Notes: a model not told the origin generated them from the sequence alone. Counted from the first letter of the stretch, positions 1-7,831 are shown. The stretch: 64,000 nt of DNA from Streptomyces sp. LX-29 (GCF_029541745.1 NZ_CP089746.1:2542001-2606000); one strand, 5' to 3'. Translations and numbers: made by a program.

Positions 1-206
1 TCCAGCGCGGCGGTGTGCAGCAGGGGTGGCAGCACCAGCGGCAGTACGACGTGCGGGTCCAGGGTGTACTCCGGGACGCCGGGCAGGTAGGAGGCGGCCA
101 GCCCGGCCGCGACCAGCAGCAGCGGCGCGGAGACGGGGGTGCGGCGGGCCGCGCCCGCGACGGCGGCGCTGCCCGCGACCAGCAGGAGGAGTGGAGTGGC
201 GTCCAT
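1..206 (-). CDS. Na+/H+ antiporter, CPA1-like (N-terminal part, runs off the window)
   Basis: The reverse strand is open from an ATG at 206 to the window edge and encodes 68 residues. They begin MDATPLLLLVAG and contain two hydrophobic stretches, roughly residues 3-18 and 24-40. These are followed by the segment VLPLVLPPLLHTAAL, a pattern typical of the first helices of CPA1-family sodium/proton exchangers, where a PPLL motif precedes the ion-binding helices. Such proteins exchange cytoplasmic Na+ for external H+ across the membrane. Only the N-terminus is present, so the assignment rests on this short signature. The gene is divergent from the zinc-finger gene at 274. Confidence 0.6.
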   Translation of the reverse strand, partial: MDATPLLLLVAGSAAVAGAARRTPVSAPLLLVAAGLAASYLPGVPEYTLDPHVVLPLVLPPLLHTAAL

Positions 207-273
207 CGCTCGGTCCGTCCCCCTGATCGTCTTCGCGGTCGTCCACCGCGTCCCGGTGTCTAACCTGGCCATC

Positions 274-534
274 ATGAGCGAGTGCCCGCACATGGCCGAA
301 CTGCCGCGCCCCGAACCGGAGCCGCTGACGGAGAGCTGCCCGGAGTGTCTGGCCGTCGGCAGCCACCCGGTGCAGCTGCGGCTGTGCCTGACCTGCGGGC
401 ACGTCGGATGCTGCGACTCCTCGCCGTACCGGCACGCCACCCGGCACTTCAAGGAGACCGGCCACCCGGTGATGCGCAGCTTCGAGCCGGGCGAGAGCTG
501 GCGCTGGTGCTACTCGGAGCAGCGGCTGATCTGA
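274..534 (+). CDS. UBP-type zinc finger domain protein
   Basis: This 86-residue protein is almost entirely one UBP-type zinc finger. It has an N-terminal CPH, then CPEC, the core CLTCGHVGCCD and the histidine pair in YRHATRHFKETGHPV. The spacing of Cys and His residues matches the ubiquitin-hydrolase zinc finger, which in actinobacteria occurs as a stand-alone small protein of unknown role. An in-frame ATG lies further upstream, but the ATG at 274 starts directly at the conserved CPH. It also has a -10-like TAACCT at 261-266, 7 nt before the start, suggesting a leaderless mRNA. No ligand can be deduced; bacterial copies are not known to bind ubiquitin. Confidence 0.85.
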   Translation: MSECPHMAELPRPEPEPLTESCPECLAVGSHPVQLRLCLTCGHVGCCDSSPYRHATRHFKETGHPVMRSFEPGESWRWCYSEQRLI

Positions 535-1000
535 GCCGCGCCGACACCTGCCGCGGGGTGGGGGGCGCCCGGTAGCCTTCCTTACATGATCCGCTCGGTA
601 TCAGGGGACGTGGCGGACGGTCCGGCGCGGGGAGGTGCGCGGCGAGCGACCGGCGGCGGGGAGGCGGCGGGGACCACGACGGGAACCGCGACGCGGCCGA
701 CGCCGATGCCGATGCCGACGAACAAACGATCAACGAAACGACATCGCTTTCGAATTGAGACCCACAACCCCTAGCCACGTTCCGTACTCAGGGTCTTACC
801 ATGAGTGACATCGCGGGCTGTCGGGCCGACCTCGCTCGTGGCGGGAGCCCTGCTCCGTCCGGGCGACAGCGGGCCGCAGATCGCGATAGCGTCGCAGCCG
901 AACCATGTGCCGCGCTCGACCGTTAATCCCTTGACCATGGGGGCGCAGTCGGCGCTCGTGTCAGCTCGGCTCAACCAGCTTTGCCACCTTGGAGGTGAGG
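535..1000. other. Upstream region of prsH-sigH, no convincing gene
   Basis: This 466-base stretch holds the presumed promoters of the prsH-sigH operon, which is known in S. coelicolor to have several. The part around 715-790 is noticeably less G+C-rich than the surroundings, as expected for promoter DNA. A small open frame at 586-774 starts with ATG, but its product is low-complexity and resembles no family I know, so I do not call it. Confidence 0.5.
786..794. promoter_or_regulatory. Possible BldD-type operator core upstream of prsH-sigH
   Basis: The sequence ACTCAGGGT matches the conserved core ACnCwGnGT of BldD operators; the outer T and A positions do not match. BldD is known to repress a sigH promoter in S. 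coelicolor, so the location is sensible. A nine-base match in high-G+C DNA can arise by chance, so this is a candidate only. Confidence 0.35.
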
Positions 1001-1414
1001 GTGTCCCAGATCGCAGGCGAGCCCGGGACCCAGGACTTCGTGGAAGTCCGGCTGCCCGCTGCGGGTGCCTATCTGTCGGTGCTGCGGACGGCGACTGCCG
1101 GCCTCGCGGCCCGCTTGGACTTCACCCTCGACGAGATCGAGGATCTGCGCATCGCCGTCGACGAGGCCTGCGCGATCCTGCTGCAGCAGGCCGTGCCCGG
1201 CTCGGTGCTGAGCTGCGTCTTCCGCCTGATCGACGACGCCTTGCAGGTGACCGTCTCGGCTCCGACCACGGACGGTCGCGCTCCCGAGCGCGACACCTTC
1301 GCCTGGACGGTGCTCTCCGCACTGGCCGGCAAGGTCGACTCCAGCGTCGCCGAGGACCGCACGGTCAGCATCAGCCTGTACAAGGAGCGCGGCGTCGGCC
1401 CCGGACAGCCGTGA
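1001..1414 (+). CDS. prsH: SigH antagonist, RsbW-like anti-sigma factor
   Basis: The product (137 aa) is an anti-sigma factor of the RsbW/SpoIIAB type, a GHKL-fold ATP-binding protein that holds its sigma factor inactive until an anti-anti-sigma partner releases it. The visible signature is IEDLRIAVDEACAILL, the N-box helix with the Asn replaced by Asp-Glu-Ala as in many actinobacterial RsbW homologues. I chose GTG at 1001 because GGAGGTGAGG sits just upstream at 991-1000; a TTG at 989 overlaps that ribosome site and is unlikely. The gene ends 16 nt before sigH, matching the prsH(ushX)-sigH operon of S. coelicolor, where osmotic stress and development act on the pair. Confidence 0.9.
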   Translation: MSQIAGEPGTQDFVEVRLPAAGAYLSVLRTATAGLAARLDFTLDEIEDLRIAVDEACAILLQQAVPGSVLSCVFRLIDDALQVTVSAPTTDGRAPERDTFAWTVLSALAGKVDSSVAEDRTVSISLYKERGVGPGQP

Positions 1415-1430
1415 CGGAAAGGGGGGCTCC

Positions 1431-2342
1431 GTGAGCACCGCATCATCGCGGGGAGTGCGTACCCCGGCCATCCCGCAGCAGCCCGCCCGGCCGCAACCCG
1501 CGGACCAGGAGGAGGCCGCAGGCGACCGACCAGAGCGGGCGGACCACATGGACCAGCACCAGCACGAGACGTGGCAGCAGCAGGACCCGCACGACCGTAG
1601 CGGCGCGCGGGCCCTCTTCGTCGAGCTGCGCAAACTCCCGGAGGGCTCCGCGGAGCGCGCCGAGCTGCGCAACCACCTGGTGCGGATGCACCTGCCGCTG
1701 GTGGAGCACCTGGCCCGCCGCTTCCGCAACCGCGGGGAGCCGCTGGACGACCTCACCCAGGTCGCCACGATCGGTCTGATCAAGTCGGTGGACCGGTTCG
1801 ACCCGGACCGCGGCGTGGAGTTCTCCACATACGCGACCCCCACCGTGGTCGGCGAGATCAAGCGCCACTTCCGCGACAAGGGCTGGGCCGTGCGGGTGCC
1901 GCGCCGGCTCCAGGAGCTGCGGCTGTCGCTCACCACCGCCACCGCCGAGCTGTCCCAGCGGCACGGCCGCGCTCCCACCGTGCACGAGCTCGCCGAGCAC
2001 CTGAGCATCTCCGAGGAGGAGGTGCTGGAGGGCCTGGAGTCGGCCAACGCGTACAGCACGCTGTCGCTGGACGTCCCGGACACCGACGACGAGTCGCCGG
2101 CGGTCGCGGACACCCTGGGCGCGGAGGACGAGGCGCTGGAGGGCGTCGAGTACCGGGAGTCCCTCAAGCCGCTGCTGGAGGACCTGCCACCGCGCGAGAA
2201 GAAGATCCTGCTGCTGCGCTTCTTCGGGAACATGACCCAGTCGCAGATCGCCCAGGAGGTCGGCATCTCCCAGATGCACGTCTCCCGGCTGCTGGCCCGC
2301 ACCCTGGCCCAGCTGCGGGAGAAGCTCCTCGTGGAGGAGTGA
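1431..2342 (+). CDS. sigH: RNA polymerase sigma factor SigH (SigB/F/G group)
   Basis: This is a 303-residue stress-response sigma factor. A variable N-terminal tail of about 60 residues is followed by region 2 (HLVRMHLPLVEHLARRF through the -10-recognition segment FSTYATPTVVGEIKRHF). Region 3 follows (RVPRRLQELRLSL...HGRAPTVHELAEHL), and region 4 has the helix-turn-helix QIAQEVGISQMHVSRLL. The GTG at 1431 follows a purine-rich GAAAGGGGGG. In S. coelicolor this gene yields several protein forms from different promoters and start sites and by proteolysis. Only the shortest operon-internal start is supported here. It is translated right after its antagonist prsH, so synthesis of the two is probably coupled. 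Confidence 0.93.
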   Translation: MSTASSRGVRTPAIPQQPARPQPADQEEAAGDRPERADHMDQHQHETWQQQDPHDRSGARALFVELRKLPEGSAERAELRNHLVRMHLPLVEHLARRFRNRGEPLDDLTQVATIGLIKSVDRFDPDRGVEFSTYATPTVVGEIKRHFRDKGWAVRVPRRLQELRLSLTTATAELSQRHGRAPTVHELAEHLSISEEEVLEGLESANAYSTLSLDVPDTDDESPAVADTLGAEDEALEGVEYRESLKPLLEDLPPREKKILLLRFFGNMTQSQIAQEVGISQMHVSRLLARTLAQLREKLLVEE

Positions 2343-2364
2343 CGAGGAGAACGAGGTGTGACGG

Positions 2365-2389
2365 GCCCCGGGCCGTGCGGCCCCGGGGC
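2365..2389. terminator. Terminator hairpin between convergent sigH and 2428-3021 gene
   Basis: A G+C stem of GCCCCGGGCC (2365-2374) pairs with GGCCCCGGGGC (2379-2389) with one bulged base and a four-base loop. There is no T-run, as usual for Streptomyces. It lies between two converging genes and could serve both. Confidence 0.6.
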
Positions 2390-2427
2390 GTGGAGCGACC
2401 GGGCCCCTCAGCCCGCGGTCGGCCCCC

Positions 2428-3021
2428 TCAGCCCCGGGGGCCGATGCCCAGGGCCTCCGTGGCCGTCGGGTTGATCAGCAGCGCCAGCACGGCGAGGGCG
2501 ACCGCGGCGGTCACCACGCCGATGGCGAAGAGCAGGCCGCCGTTCTGGACCAGCGTCCAGGCCACCGGGAGCGCCATGATCTGAGTGATCATGGCGGGCC
2601 CGCGGCTCCAGCTGCGGCGCCGCCACAGCCCGCGGGCGGCGGCCAGCGGGATCAGCGCGAGGGCGAGCACGGTCAGCGCGAGCATCTCCGCCTGCTGCGG
2701 ACTCTCCGGATCGCCGATGATCCCCATGACCAGCAGATAGACGCCGAACCCGATGAGCACCGCGCCCTCGACCGCGGTGAGCACGGCGGCCGCGGTCACC
2801 CGCCGCGGCCGCGGGCCGCTGGGGACGGAGGCGACGTCCGCGCCGGCCGCACCGGCCGCTTCCTGCCGCGGAACCCGGCCGGCCGCCGAAACTCCGGAGG
2901 CGGTCCCCCCGGCAGCGACCTTCGCGGCGGTGGTCTTCGCGGGGGCCTTCGTGGCGGTGGACGACGCCGCGCCGGGCTTGCCGGGGGCGGACTTCGCGGG
3001 GGCGGACTTCTTCCTGCTCAC
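2428..3021 (-). CDS. Integral membrane protein with Lys/Ala-rich cytoplasmic tail
   Basis: The product (197 aa) begins with about 65 residues dominated by Lys, Ala, Pro and Thr (VSRKKSAPAKSAPGKPGA...). About four hydrophobic helices follow: AVLIGFGVYLLVMGII, MLALTVLALALIPLAAA, MITQIMALPVAWTLV and LLFAIGVVTAAVALAVLALL. GTG at 3021 starts the basic tail; a longer reading frame upstream overlaps the divergent kinase gene and is not credible. Actinobacterial genes at this place are annotated only as hypothetical integral membrane proteins. The tail resembles histone-like AK-rich segments, but no function can be stated. Confidence 0.75.
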   Translation of the reverse strand: MSRKKSAPAKSAPGKPGAASSTATKAPAKTTAAKVAAGGTASGVSAAGRVPRQEAAGAAGADVASVPSGPRPRRVTAAAVLTAVEGAVLIGFGVYLLVMGIIGDPESPQQAEMLALTVLALALIPLAAARGLWRRRSWSRGPAMITQIMALPVAWTLVQNGGLLFAIGVVTAAVALAVLALLINPTATEALGIGPRG

Positions 3022-3102
3022 CTCAGCAGGGTAGCCCGCACCGCCGGGGACGGGGCCCGCCCCGGGGGATTGCCGGTACCGGCAGGTAGGTAGGCTTTTC
3101 GC

Positions 3103-4071
3103 ATGCGCGCACTCCTCGTGGTCAATCCGGCAGCAACCACCACCAGTGCACGCACCCGCGACGTGTTGATCCACGCGCTCGCCAGCGATCTGAAGCTGGA
3201 CGTCGCCACCACCGAGTACCGCGGCCACGCCCGCGACCTCGCCCGCCAGGCGGCCGAGAGCGGCACCTACGAGCTCGTGGTGGCCCTCGGCGGCGACGGC
3301 ACGGTCAACGAGGTGGTCAACGGCCTGCTGCATGACGGCCCGGCCCCCGACGCGCTGCCGCGCCTCGCCGTGGTCCCCGGCGGCTCCACCAACGTCTTCG
3401 CGCGCGCCCTCGGGCTGCCCAACGACGTCGTCGAGGCGACCGGCGCCCTGCTGGACGCGCTGCGCGACGGCAGCGAGCGCACGGTGGGCCTGGGCCTCGC
3501 CGGCGGCACGCCGGGCACCCGGGACGAGGCGGTGCCGGCCCGCTGGTTCACCTTCTGCGCCGGTTTCGGGTTCGACGCGGGCGTGGTGGGCCGGGTCGAA
3601 CAGCACCGCGAGCGCGGCAAGCGGTCGACGCACGCGCTGTATGTGAGACAGGTCGTGCGGCAGTACCTCAGCGAGCCCCACCGCCGAAATGGCGTGATCA
3701 CGCTCAACCGACCGGGCCAGGACCCGGTCCAGGACCTGGTGCTGTCCATAGTCTGTAACACCTCGCCGTACACCTACCTGGGCAACCGCCCGCTGTACGC
3801 GTCGCCGGAGGCGTCCTTCGACACCGCCCTTGACGTGCTCGGACTCACCAAGCTGTCGACGTCCGCGGTGGCCCGCTACGGCACCCAGCTGGTGACCTCC
3901 ACCCCCGAGCGCGGCCCCCGCGGCAAGCACGTGGTCTCGGGACACGATCTGACGGACTTCACCTTGCAATCGCAGGTTCCACTGCCCTTCCAGATGGACG
4001 GTGACCACCTGGGGCTGCGTACGAGCGTGACGTTCACAGGCGTACGCCGTGCACTGCGTGTGATTGTGTGA
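3103..4071 (+). CDS. Diacylglycerol kinase / sphingosine kinase-like lipid kinase
   Basis: This 322-residue protein has the DAGK catalytic fold, which phosphorylates lipid hydroxyls such as that of diacylglycerol. The N-terminus MRALLVVNPAATT is the usual NPxA start. The nucleotide-binding motif GGDGTVNEVVNGLL lies near residues 63-76, and PGGSTNVFARALG near 90-102. The C-terminal beta-sandwich ends with QMDGDHLG. Actinobacterial members of this family include DgkB-like enzymes and mannosyl-lipid kinases, so the exact substrate is open. The -10-like TAGGCT at 3091-3096 ends 6 nt before ATG, suggesting leaderless transcription. In both S. coelicolor and mycobacteria a lipid kinase of this family lies beside a wblE/whiB1 gene. 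Confidence 0.88.
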   Translation: MRALLVVNPAATTTSARTRDVLIHALASDLKLDVATTEYRGHARDLARQAAESGTYELVVALGGDGTVNEVVNGLLHDGPAPDALPRLAVVPGGSTNVFARALGLPNDVVEATGALLDALRDGSERTVGLGLAGGTPGTRDEAVPARWFTFCAGFGFDAGVVGRVEQHRERGKRSTHALYVRQVVRQYLSEPHRRNGVITLNRPGQDPVQDLVLSIVCNTSPYTYLGNRPLYASPEASFDTALDVLGLTKLSTSAVARYGTQLVTSTPERGPRGKHVVSGHDLTDFTLQSQVPLPFQMDGDHLGLRTSVTFTGVRRALRVIV

Positions 4072-4388
4072 GTGGTAAGCCCTAAAGTCCTTTTAGTCGA
4101 ACGTTTAGCCTGCTCTCCACCCCCTGGAAGTACGGCTGTGATGCAACCGACACCAAGGAATCAAAAAAAACTTGCTGGAAGGGGTTGTATCCGCCGCCGA
4201 GGTTTGCGAATCTCTTCATGGCGATCGGGACGGCCGCAAGAAGCCCCCTTGAGAGCCCGAACCCCCTCCTCACCCCACGGGACCGCACCAGCCCCAAACT
4301 GGTTGTTGGCCCTTCCCTTGCGGAGGGATTCGTGAAAGCGTTCACATTCACAAGCAACGTTCATGCAACACGAGGAGATGGAGCAGCC
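4072..4388 (+). other. Promoter and long leader region of wblE
   Basis: About 317 bases without a gene, markedly A+T-richer than the surroundings, including an A8 run at 4163-4170. A ribosome site GAGGAG plus GGAG precedes wblE. I looked for a SigR-type promoter (GGAAT-N18-GTT) and found only GGAAT at 4157 with a 22-base spacer, which is too long. The region probably holds the wblE promoter and an untranslated leader, but I cannot place the start of transcription. Confidence 0.5.
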
Positions 4389-4646
4389 ATGGACTGGCGT
4401 CACAACGCCGTTTGCCGCGAGGAAGACCCCGAGCTCTTCTTCCCCATCGGCAACACCGGTCCTGCGCTGCTGCAGATCGAGGAAGCCAAGGCCGTCTGCC
4501 GCCGCTGCCCCGTGATGGAGCAGTGCCTGCAGTGGGCGCTGGAGTCCGGCCAGGACTCCGGTGTCTGGGGTGGCCTCAGCGAGGACGAGCGCCGTGCGAT
4601 GAAGCGCCGCGCCGCCCGCAACCGGGCGCGTAACGCCAGCGCCTGA
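4389..4646 (+). CDS. wblE: WhiB-family iron-sulfur transcription factor WblE (WhiB1 type)
   Basis: An 85-residue Wbl protein. Cys9, Cys37, Cys40 and Cys46 form the C-Xn-C-X2-C-X5-C set that binds a [4Fe-4S] cluster; GVWGG at 59-63 is the turn, and the basic tail KRRAARNRARNA binds DNA. Mycobacterial WhiB1 has a nitric-oxide-sensitive cluster, is essential, and acts bound to region 4 of the principal sigma factor. The very short N-terminus before Cys9 and the pairing with a pdtaS-type kinase gene identify the WblE/WhiB1 subgroup. ATG at 4389 is preceded by GGAG about 6 nt upstream. Confidence 0.95.
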   Translation: MDWRHNAVCREEDPELFFPIGNTGPALLQIEEAKAVCRRCPVMEQCLQWALESGQDSGVWGGLSEDERRAMKRRAARNRARNASA

Positions 4647-4709
4647 CGCAGCCCCTCGGCCCCCGAGCCGCAGCGCGCAGTACCCCGATGCGCAGAACAC
4701 TCTGAGCTT

Positions 4710-4751
4710 TGAGCCCCGGAGACGTACGGAGACCGTACGGACCGGGGCTCA
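4710..4751. terminator. Terminator after wblE
   Basis: TGAGCCCCGG at 4710-4719 pairs perfectly with CCGGGGCTCA at 4742-4751. The loop itself contains a second inverted repeat, CGTACGG...CCGTACG. TTTTCC follows shortly after. A strong terminator between convergent wblE and the kinase gene. Confidence 0.8.
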
Positions 4752-4851
4752 GCGCTTTTCCCGACGCGGGGCGGCGGCCTCCCGGACGCCGGGCGGCGAC
4801 ATCACGTTCGGGACGCGGTTCGGTGACGTTCGGGCCGCGGGGCGCGGCCCG

Positions 4852-4915
4852 GACGACACGGCCGGCGGTGCGCCCCGCCCGGTGACGACACGGCCGGCGG
4901 CATGCCCCGCCCGGT
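4852..4915. repeat. Tandem duplication of a 32-bp unit
   Basis: Bases 4852-4883 and 4884-4915 are two adjacent copies of a 32-bp unit beginning GACGACACGGCCGGCGG and ending CCCGCCCGGT. They differ only at the few bases following GGCGG. The region (4752-5074) has no gene and is otherwise G+C-rich filler between convergent genes. Confidence 0.8.
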
Positions 4916-5074
4916 GGGGCGGCCCTTCGCGACACGGCGGGCCGGCGCGCCGGTTGGGCGGACCGGCGCCGCGAAGGCCCCGTTCCGCCCGCCGGAGAGG
5001 CGCGCCCACGGGTCGACATGTCGATGCGTCAAGGACACGACCCCCGCGTCAGCACTCGTACGTGCGTACGGCGG

Positions 5075-6553
5075 TCAGCGCTTCTGCACCCGTACCGGAA
5101 TGTCGAGCACCACACGGGTGCCGCGCTCCGGGGCCGGGAGCATGTCGAAGGTCCCGCCGAGCTCGCCCTCCACCAGCGTCCGGACGATCTGCAACCCGAG
5201 GTTGCCCGCGCGGCGCGGGTCGAACCCCTCGGGCAGACCGCGGCCGTCGTCCTGGACCGTGACCAGCAGTCGGGTGTCGGTGCGGGTGCCGCCGCGCACC
5301 GCCGACACCTCGACGGTGCCCTGCTCCCCCGGCCCGAAGCCGTGCTCCAGGGCGTTCTGCAGCACCTCGGTGAGGACCATGGACAGCGGGGTGGCCACCT
5401 CGGCGTCGAGGATGCCGAAGCGCCCGTTGCGGCGACCCGCCACCCGACCGGGGGAGATCTCTGCCACCATGGCCAACACCCGGTCGGCGATCTCGTCGAA
5501 CTCGACCCGCTCATCCAGGTTCTGGGACAGGGTCTCGTGCACGATGGCGATCGAGCCGACCCTGCGCACCGCCTCGTTGAGCGCCTCGCGGCCCTGCTCG
5601 GAGTCCATCCGGCGGGCCTGGAGCCGCAGCAGGGCGGCCACCGTCTGGAGGTTGTTCTTCACCCGGTGGTGGATCTCCCGGATGGTGGCGTCCTTGGTGA
5701 TCAACTCCCGCTCGCGGCGGCGCAACTCGGTGACGTCGCGCAGCAGGACCAGGGAGCCGATGTGGGTGCCCTTCGGCTTGAGCGGGATGGCGCGGAGTTG
5801 GATGACCCCGTCGTTGGCCTCGACCTCGAAGGCGCGCGGCGCCCAGCCGCTGGCGAGCTTGACCAGCGCCTCGTCCACCGGGCCGCGGGCGGGGGCGAGT
5901 TCGGCGGTGGTCTCGCCGAGGTGGTGGCCGACCAGGTCGGCGGCGAGGCCCAGCCGGTGGTAGGCGGAGAGGGCGTTGGGGCTGGCGTACTGCACGATCC
6001 CGTCCGCGTCGAGCCGGATCAGTCCGTCGCCGACGCGCGGCGAGGCGTCCATGTCGACCTGCTGGCCGGGGAAGGGAAACGATCCGGCAGCGATCATCTG
6101 GGCGAGGTCGGAGGCGCTCTGCAGATAGGTCAGCTCCAGCCGGCTGGGGGTGCGCACGGTCAGCAGATTGGTGTTCCGTGCGATCACTCCGAGCACCCGG
6201 CCCTCGCGGCGGACCGGGATGGACTCGACCCGGACCGGGACCTCCTCCCGCCACTCCGGATCCCCCTCGCGGACGATCCGGCCCTCGTCGAGGGCGGCGT
6301 CGAGCATCGGCCGGCGCCCGCGCGGGACGAGGTGGCCGACCATGTCGTCCTGGTAGGAGGTGGGGCCGGTGTTGGGACGCATCTGCGCGACCGAGACGTA
6401 GCGGGTCCCGTCCCGGGTGGGGACCCACAGCACGAGGTCGGCGAAGGACAGGTCGGAGAGCAGCTGCCACTCCGAGACCAGCAGGTGCAGCCATTCGAGG
6501 TCGGAGTCGCCGAGTGCGGTGTGCTGGCGTACGAGGTCGTTCATGGAGGGCAC
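5075..6553 (-). CDS. pdtaS: PdtaS-like cytosolic sensor histidine kinase
   Basis: This is a 492-residue soluble histidine kinase. An N-terminal GAF-like sensor region (about 1-150) is followed by a PAS domain (about 165-275) and a HisKA_2-type phosphoacceptor with EIHHRVKNNLQ, phospho-His around 295. An HATPase domain follows with N box LTEVLQNALEHG and G box DDGRGLPEGF. No membrane helix is visible. The architecture and the wblE neighbour match PdtaS of M. tuberculosis, which phosphorylates the ANTAR-type RNA-binding regulator PdtaR. No pdtaR is in the window. Start: GTG 6553 (VPSMNDL) or ATG 6544; neither has a strong ribosome site. A DasR-like operator lies about 72 nt upstream. Confidence 0.9.
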   Translation of the reverse strand: MPSMNDLVRQHTALGDSDLEWLHLLVSEWQLLSDLSFADLVLWVPTRDGTRYVSVAQMRPNTGPTSYQDDMVGHLVPRGRRPMLDAALDEGRIVREGDPEWREEVPVRVESIPVRREGRVLGVIARNTNLLTVRTPSRLELTYLQSASDLAQMIAAGSFPFPGQQVDMDASPRVGDGLIRLDADGIVQYASPNALSAYHRLGLAADLVGHHLGETTAELAPARGPVDEALVKLASGWAPRAFEVEANDGVIQLRAIPLKPKGTHIGSLVLLRDVTELRRRERELITKDATIREIHHRVKNNLQTVAALLRLQARRMDSEQGREALNEAVRRVGSIAIVHETLSQNLDERVEFDEIADRVLAMVAEISPGRVAGRRNGRFGILDAEVATPLSMVLTEVLQNALEHGFGPGEQGTVEVSAVRGGTRTDTRLLVTVQDDGRGLPEGFDPRRAGNLGLQIVRTLVEGELGGTFDMLPAPERGTRVVLDIPVRVQKR

Positions 6554-6624
6554 ACCGCGAGCCTACCGGCGGCGGGGGTTTACTCTTTCTATGGACAATC
6601 GTTGGTAGCCCATGGACAGACCGG

Positions 6625-6640
6625 AGTGGTCTAGTCCAGA
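6625..6640. promoter_or_regulatory. dre-like DasR operator upstream of pdtaS
   Basis: AGTGGTCTAGTCCAGA matches the 16-bp DasR-responsive element (consensus close to ACTGGTCTAGACCACT, with C/G alternating at positions 2 and 15) at all but two positions. It is centred about 80 nt upstream of the pdtaS start, a normal place for an operator, and only 2.1 kb beyond the end of the das operon. DasR binding there is inferred, not known. Confidence 0.6.
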
Positions 6641-6673
6641 ATGTTCAACGGCGCAATAGACCGGGCCCCGGAT

Positions 6674-6709
6674 CCGAGGGGTTGACCGAGGGGTCGACCG
6701 AGGAGTGGG
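6674..6709. repeat. Three tandem 12-bp repeats
   Basis: CCGAGGGGTTGA, CCGAGGGGTCGA and CCGAGGAGTGGG follow each other without gaps at 6674-6685, 6686-6697 and 6698-6709. No function is apparent. Confidence 0.7.
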
Positions 6710-7008
6710 GACGCCCGGCGCACGCTGAGTTTCGCAGGACTTCCGCCCTCCCCGCACAGGAGGGTGGATCGAGGCACCGGCGCTCTCTGCCCTGACGGCG
6801 CCGCGGGCCTCCGATCGGCCGGCCGACTGGACCGGCCGATGCAACTCCGGGCTGCGGTGCCGGGCGGGTTGAGGGTCCCGTTCTGGCGCCGCGGCCCGCG
6901 GGTCGTTTCGGACTTCTCCCCCTGCGCTCCGCCTCCCCCGGATGTCCCCGATCGGTCCCGGCCAGCCCCGGTCGACAACGCCCCGCTCAACGCCCTGGTC
7001 GACCCCGC

Positions 7009-7749
7009 TCAACCCCGGTCGACCGTCGACCGGCGCGCGGTGATCGACCGGCGTTCGCTGCTCGATCGGCCCGCACCCGCGGGCTCCGCGCGCGCCGCGT
7101 GGTCCGCGCCGTCCGCCGCGGGCGGGTGCGGCCAGGCGCGCATCGAGAGCTCGGCCACCGCCTCCAACGTCTCCCGGTCCGCGCCGTCCCGGGCCTGCTG
7201 GGACATGCCCTGGAGCACGGCCGCGCAGTAGACCGCGAGCAGACGCGCGTCCGTGTCGGCGGGCAGCTCGCCGACCGCGACGTCGGCCCGGATCCGGCGC
7301 TCGATCAGCTCGATGCTGTGGTTCCGCCGCCCCTTCAAGCCCTGAAGGACCTCGGCGGACTGCGGCGTGCAGTTGGTGGCGGCCGTGATGATCATGCAGC
7401 CGCGGGGGTGACCGGGCAGGGTGTGCGAGGTCGCCGCCTCGCGGAGCAGCCGGGCCACACCGCGGCGGGCGGTCGGCTCCTCCGTCAGGGCCGGAGCGAG
7501 GTAGCCGCCGAACTCCTGGACGTACGACTCCACCGCCTCCTCGAAAAGGGTCTTCTTGTCGCCGAACGCGGCGTAGAGGCTGGGCGCCTTGATGTGCATC
7601 ACGCGGGTGAGGTCCGCGATGGACACCGCCTCGTAGCCACGCTCCCAGAACTCGATGGTCGCGGCCCGGAGCGCGGCGTCACGGTCGAAGGAGCGGGGGC
7701 GACCCCGCCGACCCGTTCGCTCATCCGTTCGCTCGTTCGTGGCATCCAT
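7009..7749 (-). CDS. TetR/AcrR-family repressor of the divergent SDR gene
   Basis: A 246-residue TetR-type regulator. The N-terminal DNA-binding domain contains GRPRSFDRDAALRAATIEFWERGYEAVSIADL and the recognition helix segment IKAPSLYAAFGDKKTLFEEAV, the form seen in the AcrR/YcdC-like group that often controls neighbouring oxidoreductases. The C-terminal 35 residues (after WPHPP) are a Ser/Arg-rich low-complexity tail running into repetitive DNA, which looks like a frame extended by chance past the original end. It is divergent from an SDR gene across an 82-bp gap with a palindrome, so it probably represses both. The ligand is unknown. Confidence 0.9.
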   Translation of the reverse strand: MDATNERTDERTGRRGRPRSFDRDAALRAATIEFWERGYEAVSIADLTRVMHIKAPSLYAAFGDKKTLFEEAVESYVQEFGGYLAPALTEEPTARRGVARLLREAATSHTLPGHPRGCMIITAATNCTPQSAEVLQGLKGRRNHSIELIERRIRADVAVGELPADTDARLLAVYCAAVLQGMSQQARDGADRETLEAVAELSMRAWPHPPAADGADHAARAEPAGAGRSSSERRSITARRSTVDRG

Positions 7750-7762
7750 GAGGGCAATTCTA

Positions 7763-7774
7763 TAGCGGTCGCTA
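7763..7774. promoter_or_regulatory. Palindromic operator between tetR and SDR genes
   Basis: TAGCGGTCGCTA is an inverted repeat (TAGCG-GT-CGCTA) set in an A+T-rich patch 14 nt from the tetR start and 58 nt from the SDR start. Position and form fit a TetR-family operator controlling both promoters. Confidence 0.65.
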
Positions 7775-7831
7775 GAAAACGTGCTACGGTCTTTCTGTAT
7801 CGACCACTACACAAAGGGAGGGCGGGCGACC

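Larger units (their letters stand above)
6554..7008. other. Gene-free region between pdtaS and a TetR gene
   Basis: This 455-base stretch contains the pdtaS promoter side, a DasR-like operator (6625-6640) and three 12-bp tandem repeats (6674-6709). Near 6968-7050 it holds a run of scattered GTCGAC/TCGACC words. No open frame resembles a gene. The low-complexity right-hand part may mark the edge of an insertion carrying the TetR/SDR pair. Confidence 0.5.

Noticed and set aside
586..774. Small ATG frame upstream of prsH
   Set aside because: No ribosome site, low-complexity product, and its second half is in A+T-rich promoter-like DNA.
4157..4186. SigR-like promoter before wblE
   Set aside because: GGAAT and GTT are present but separated by 22 bases, outside the 18-19 allowed.
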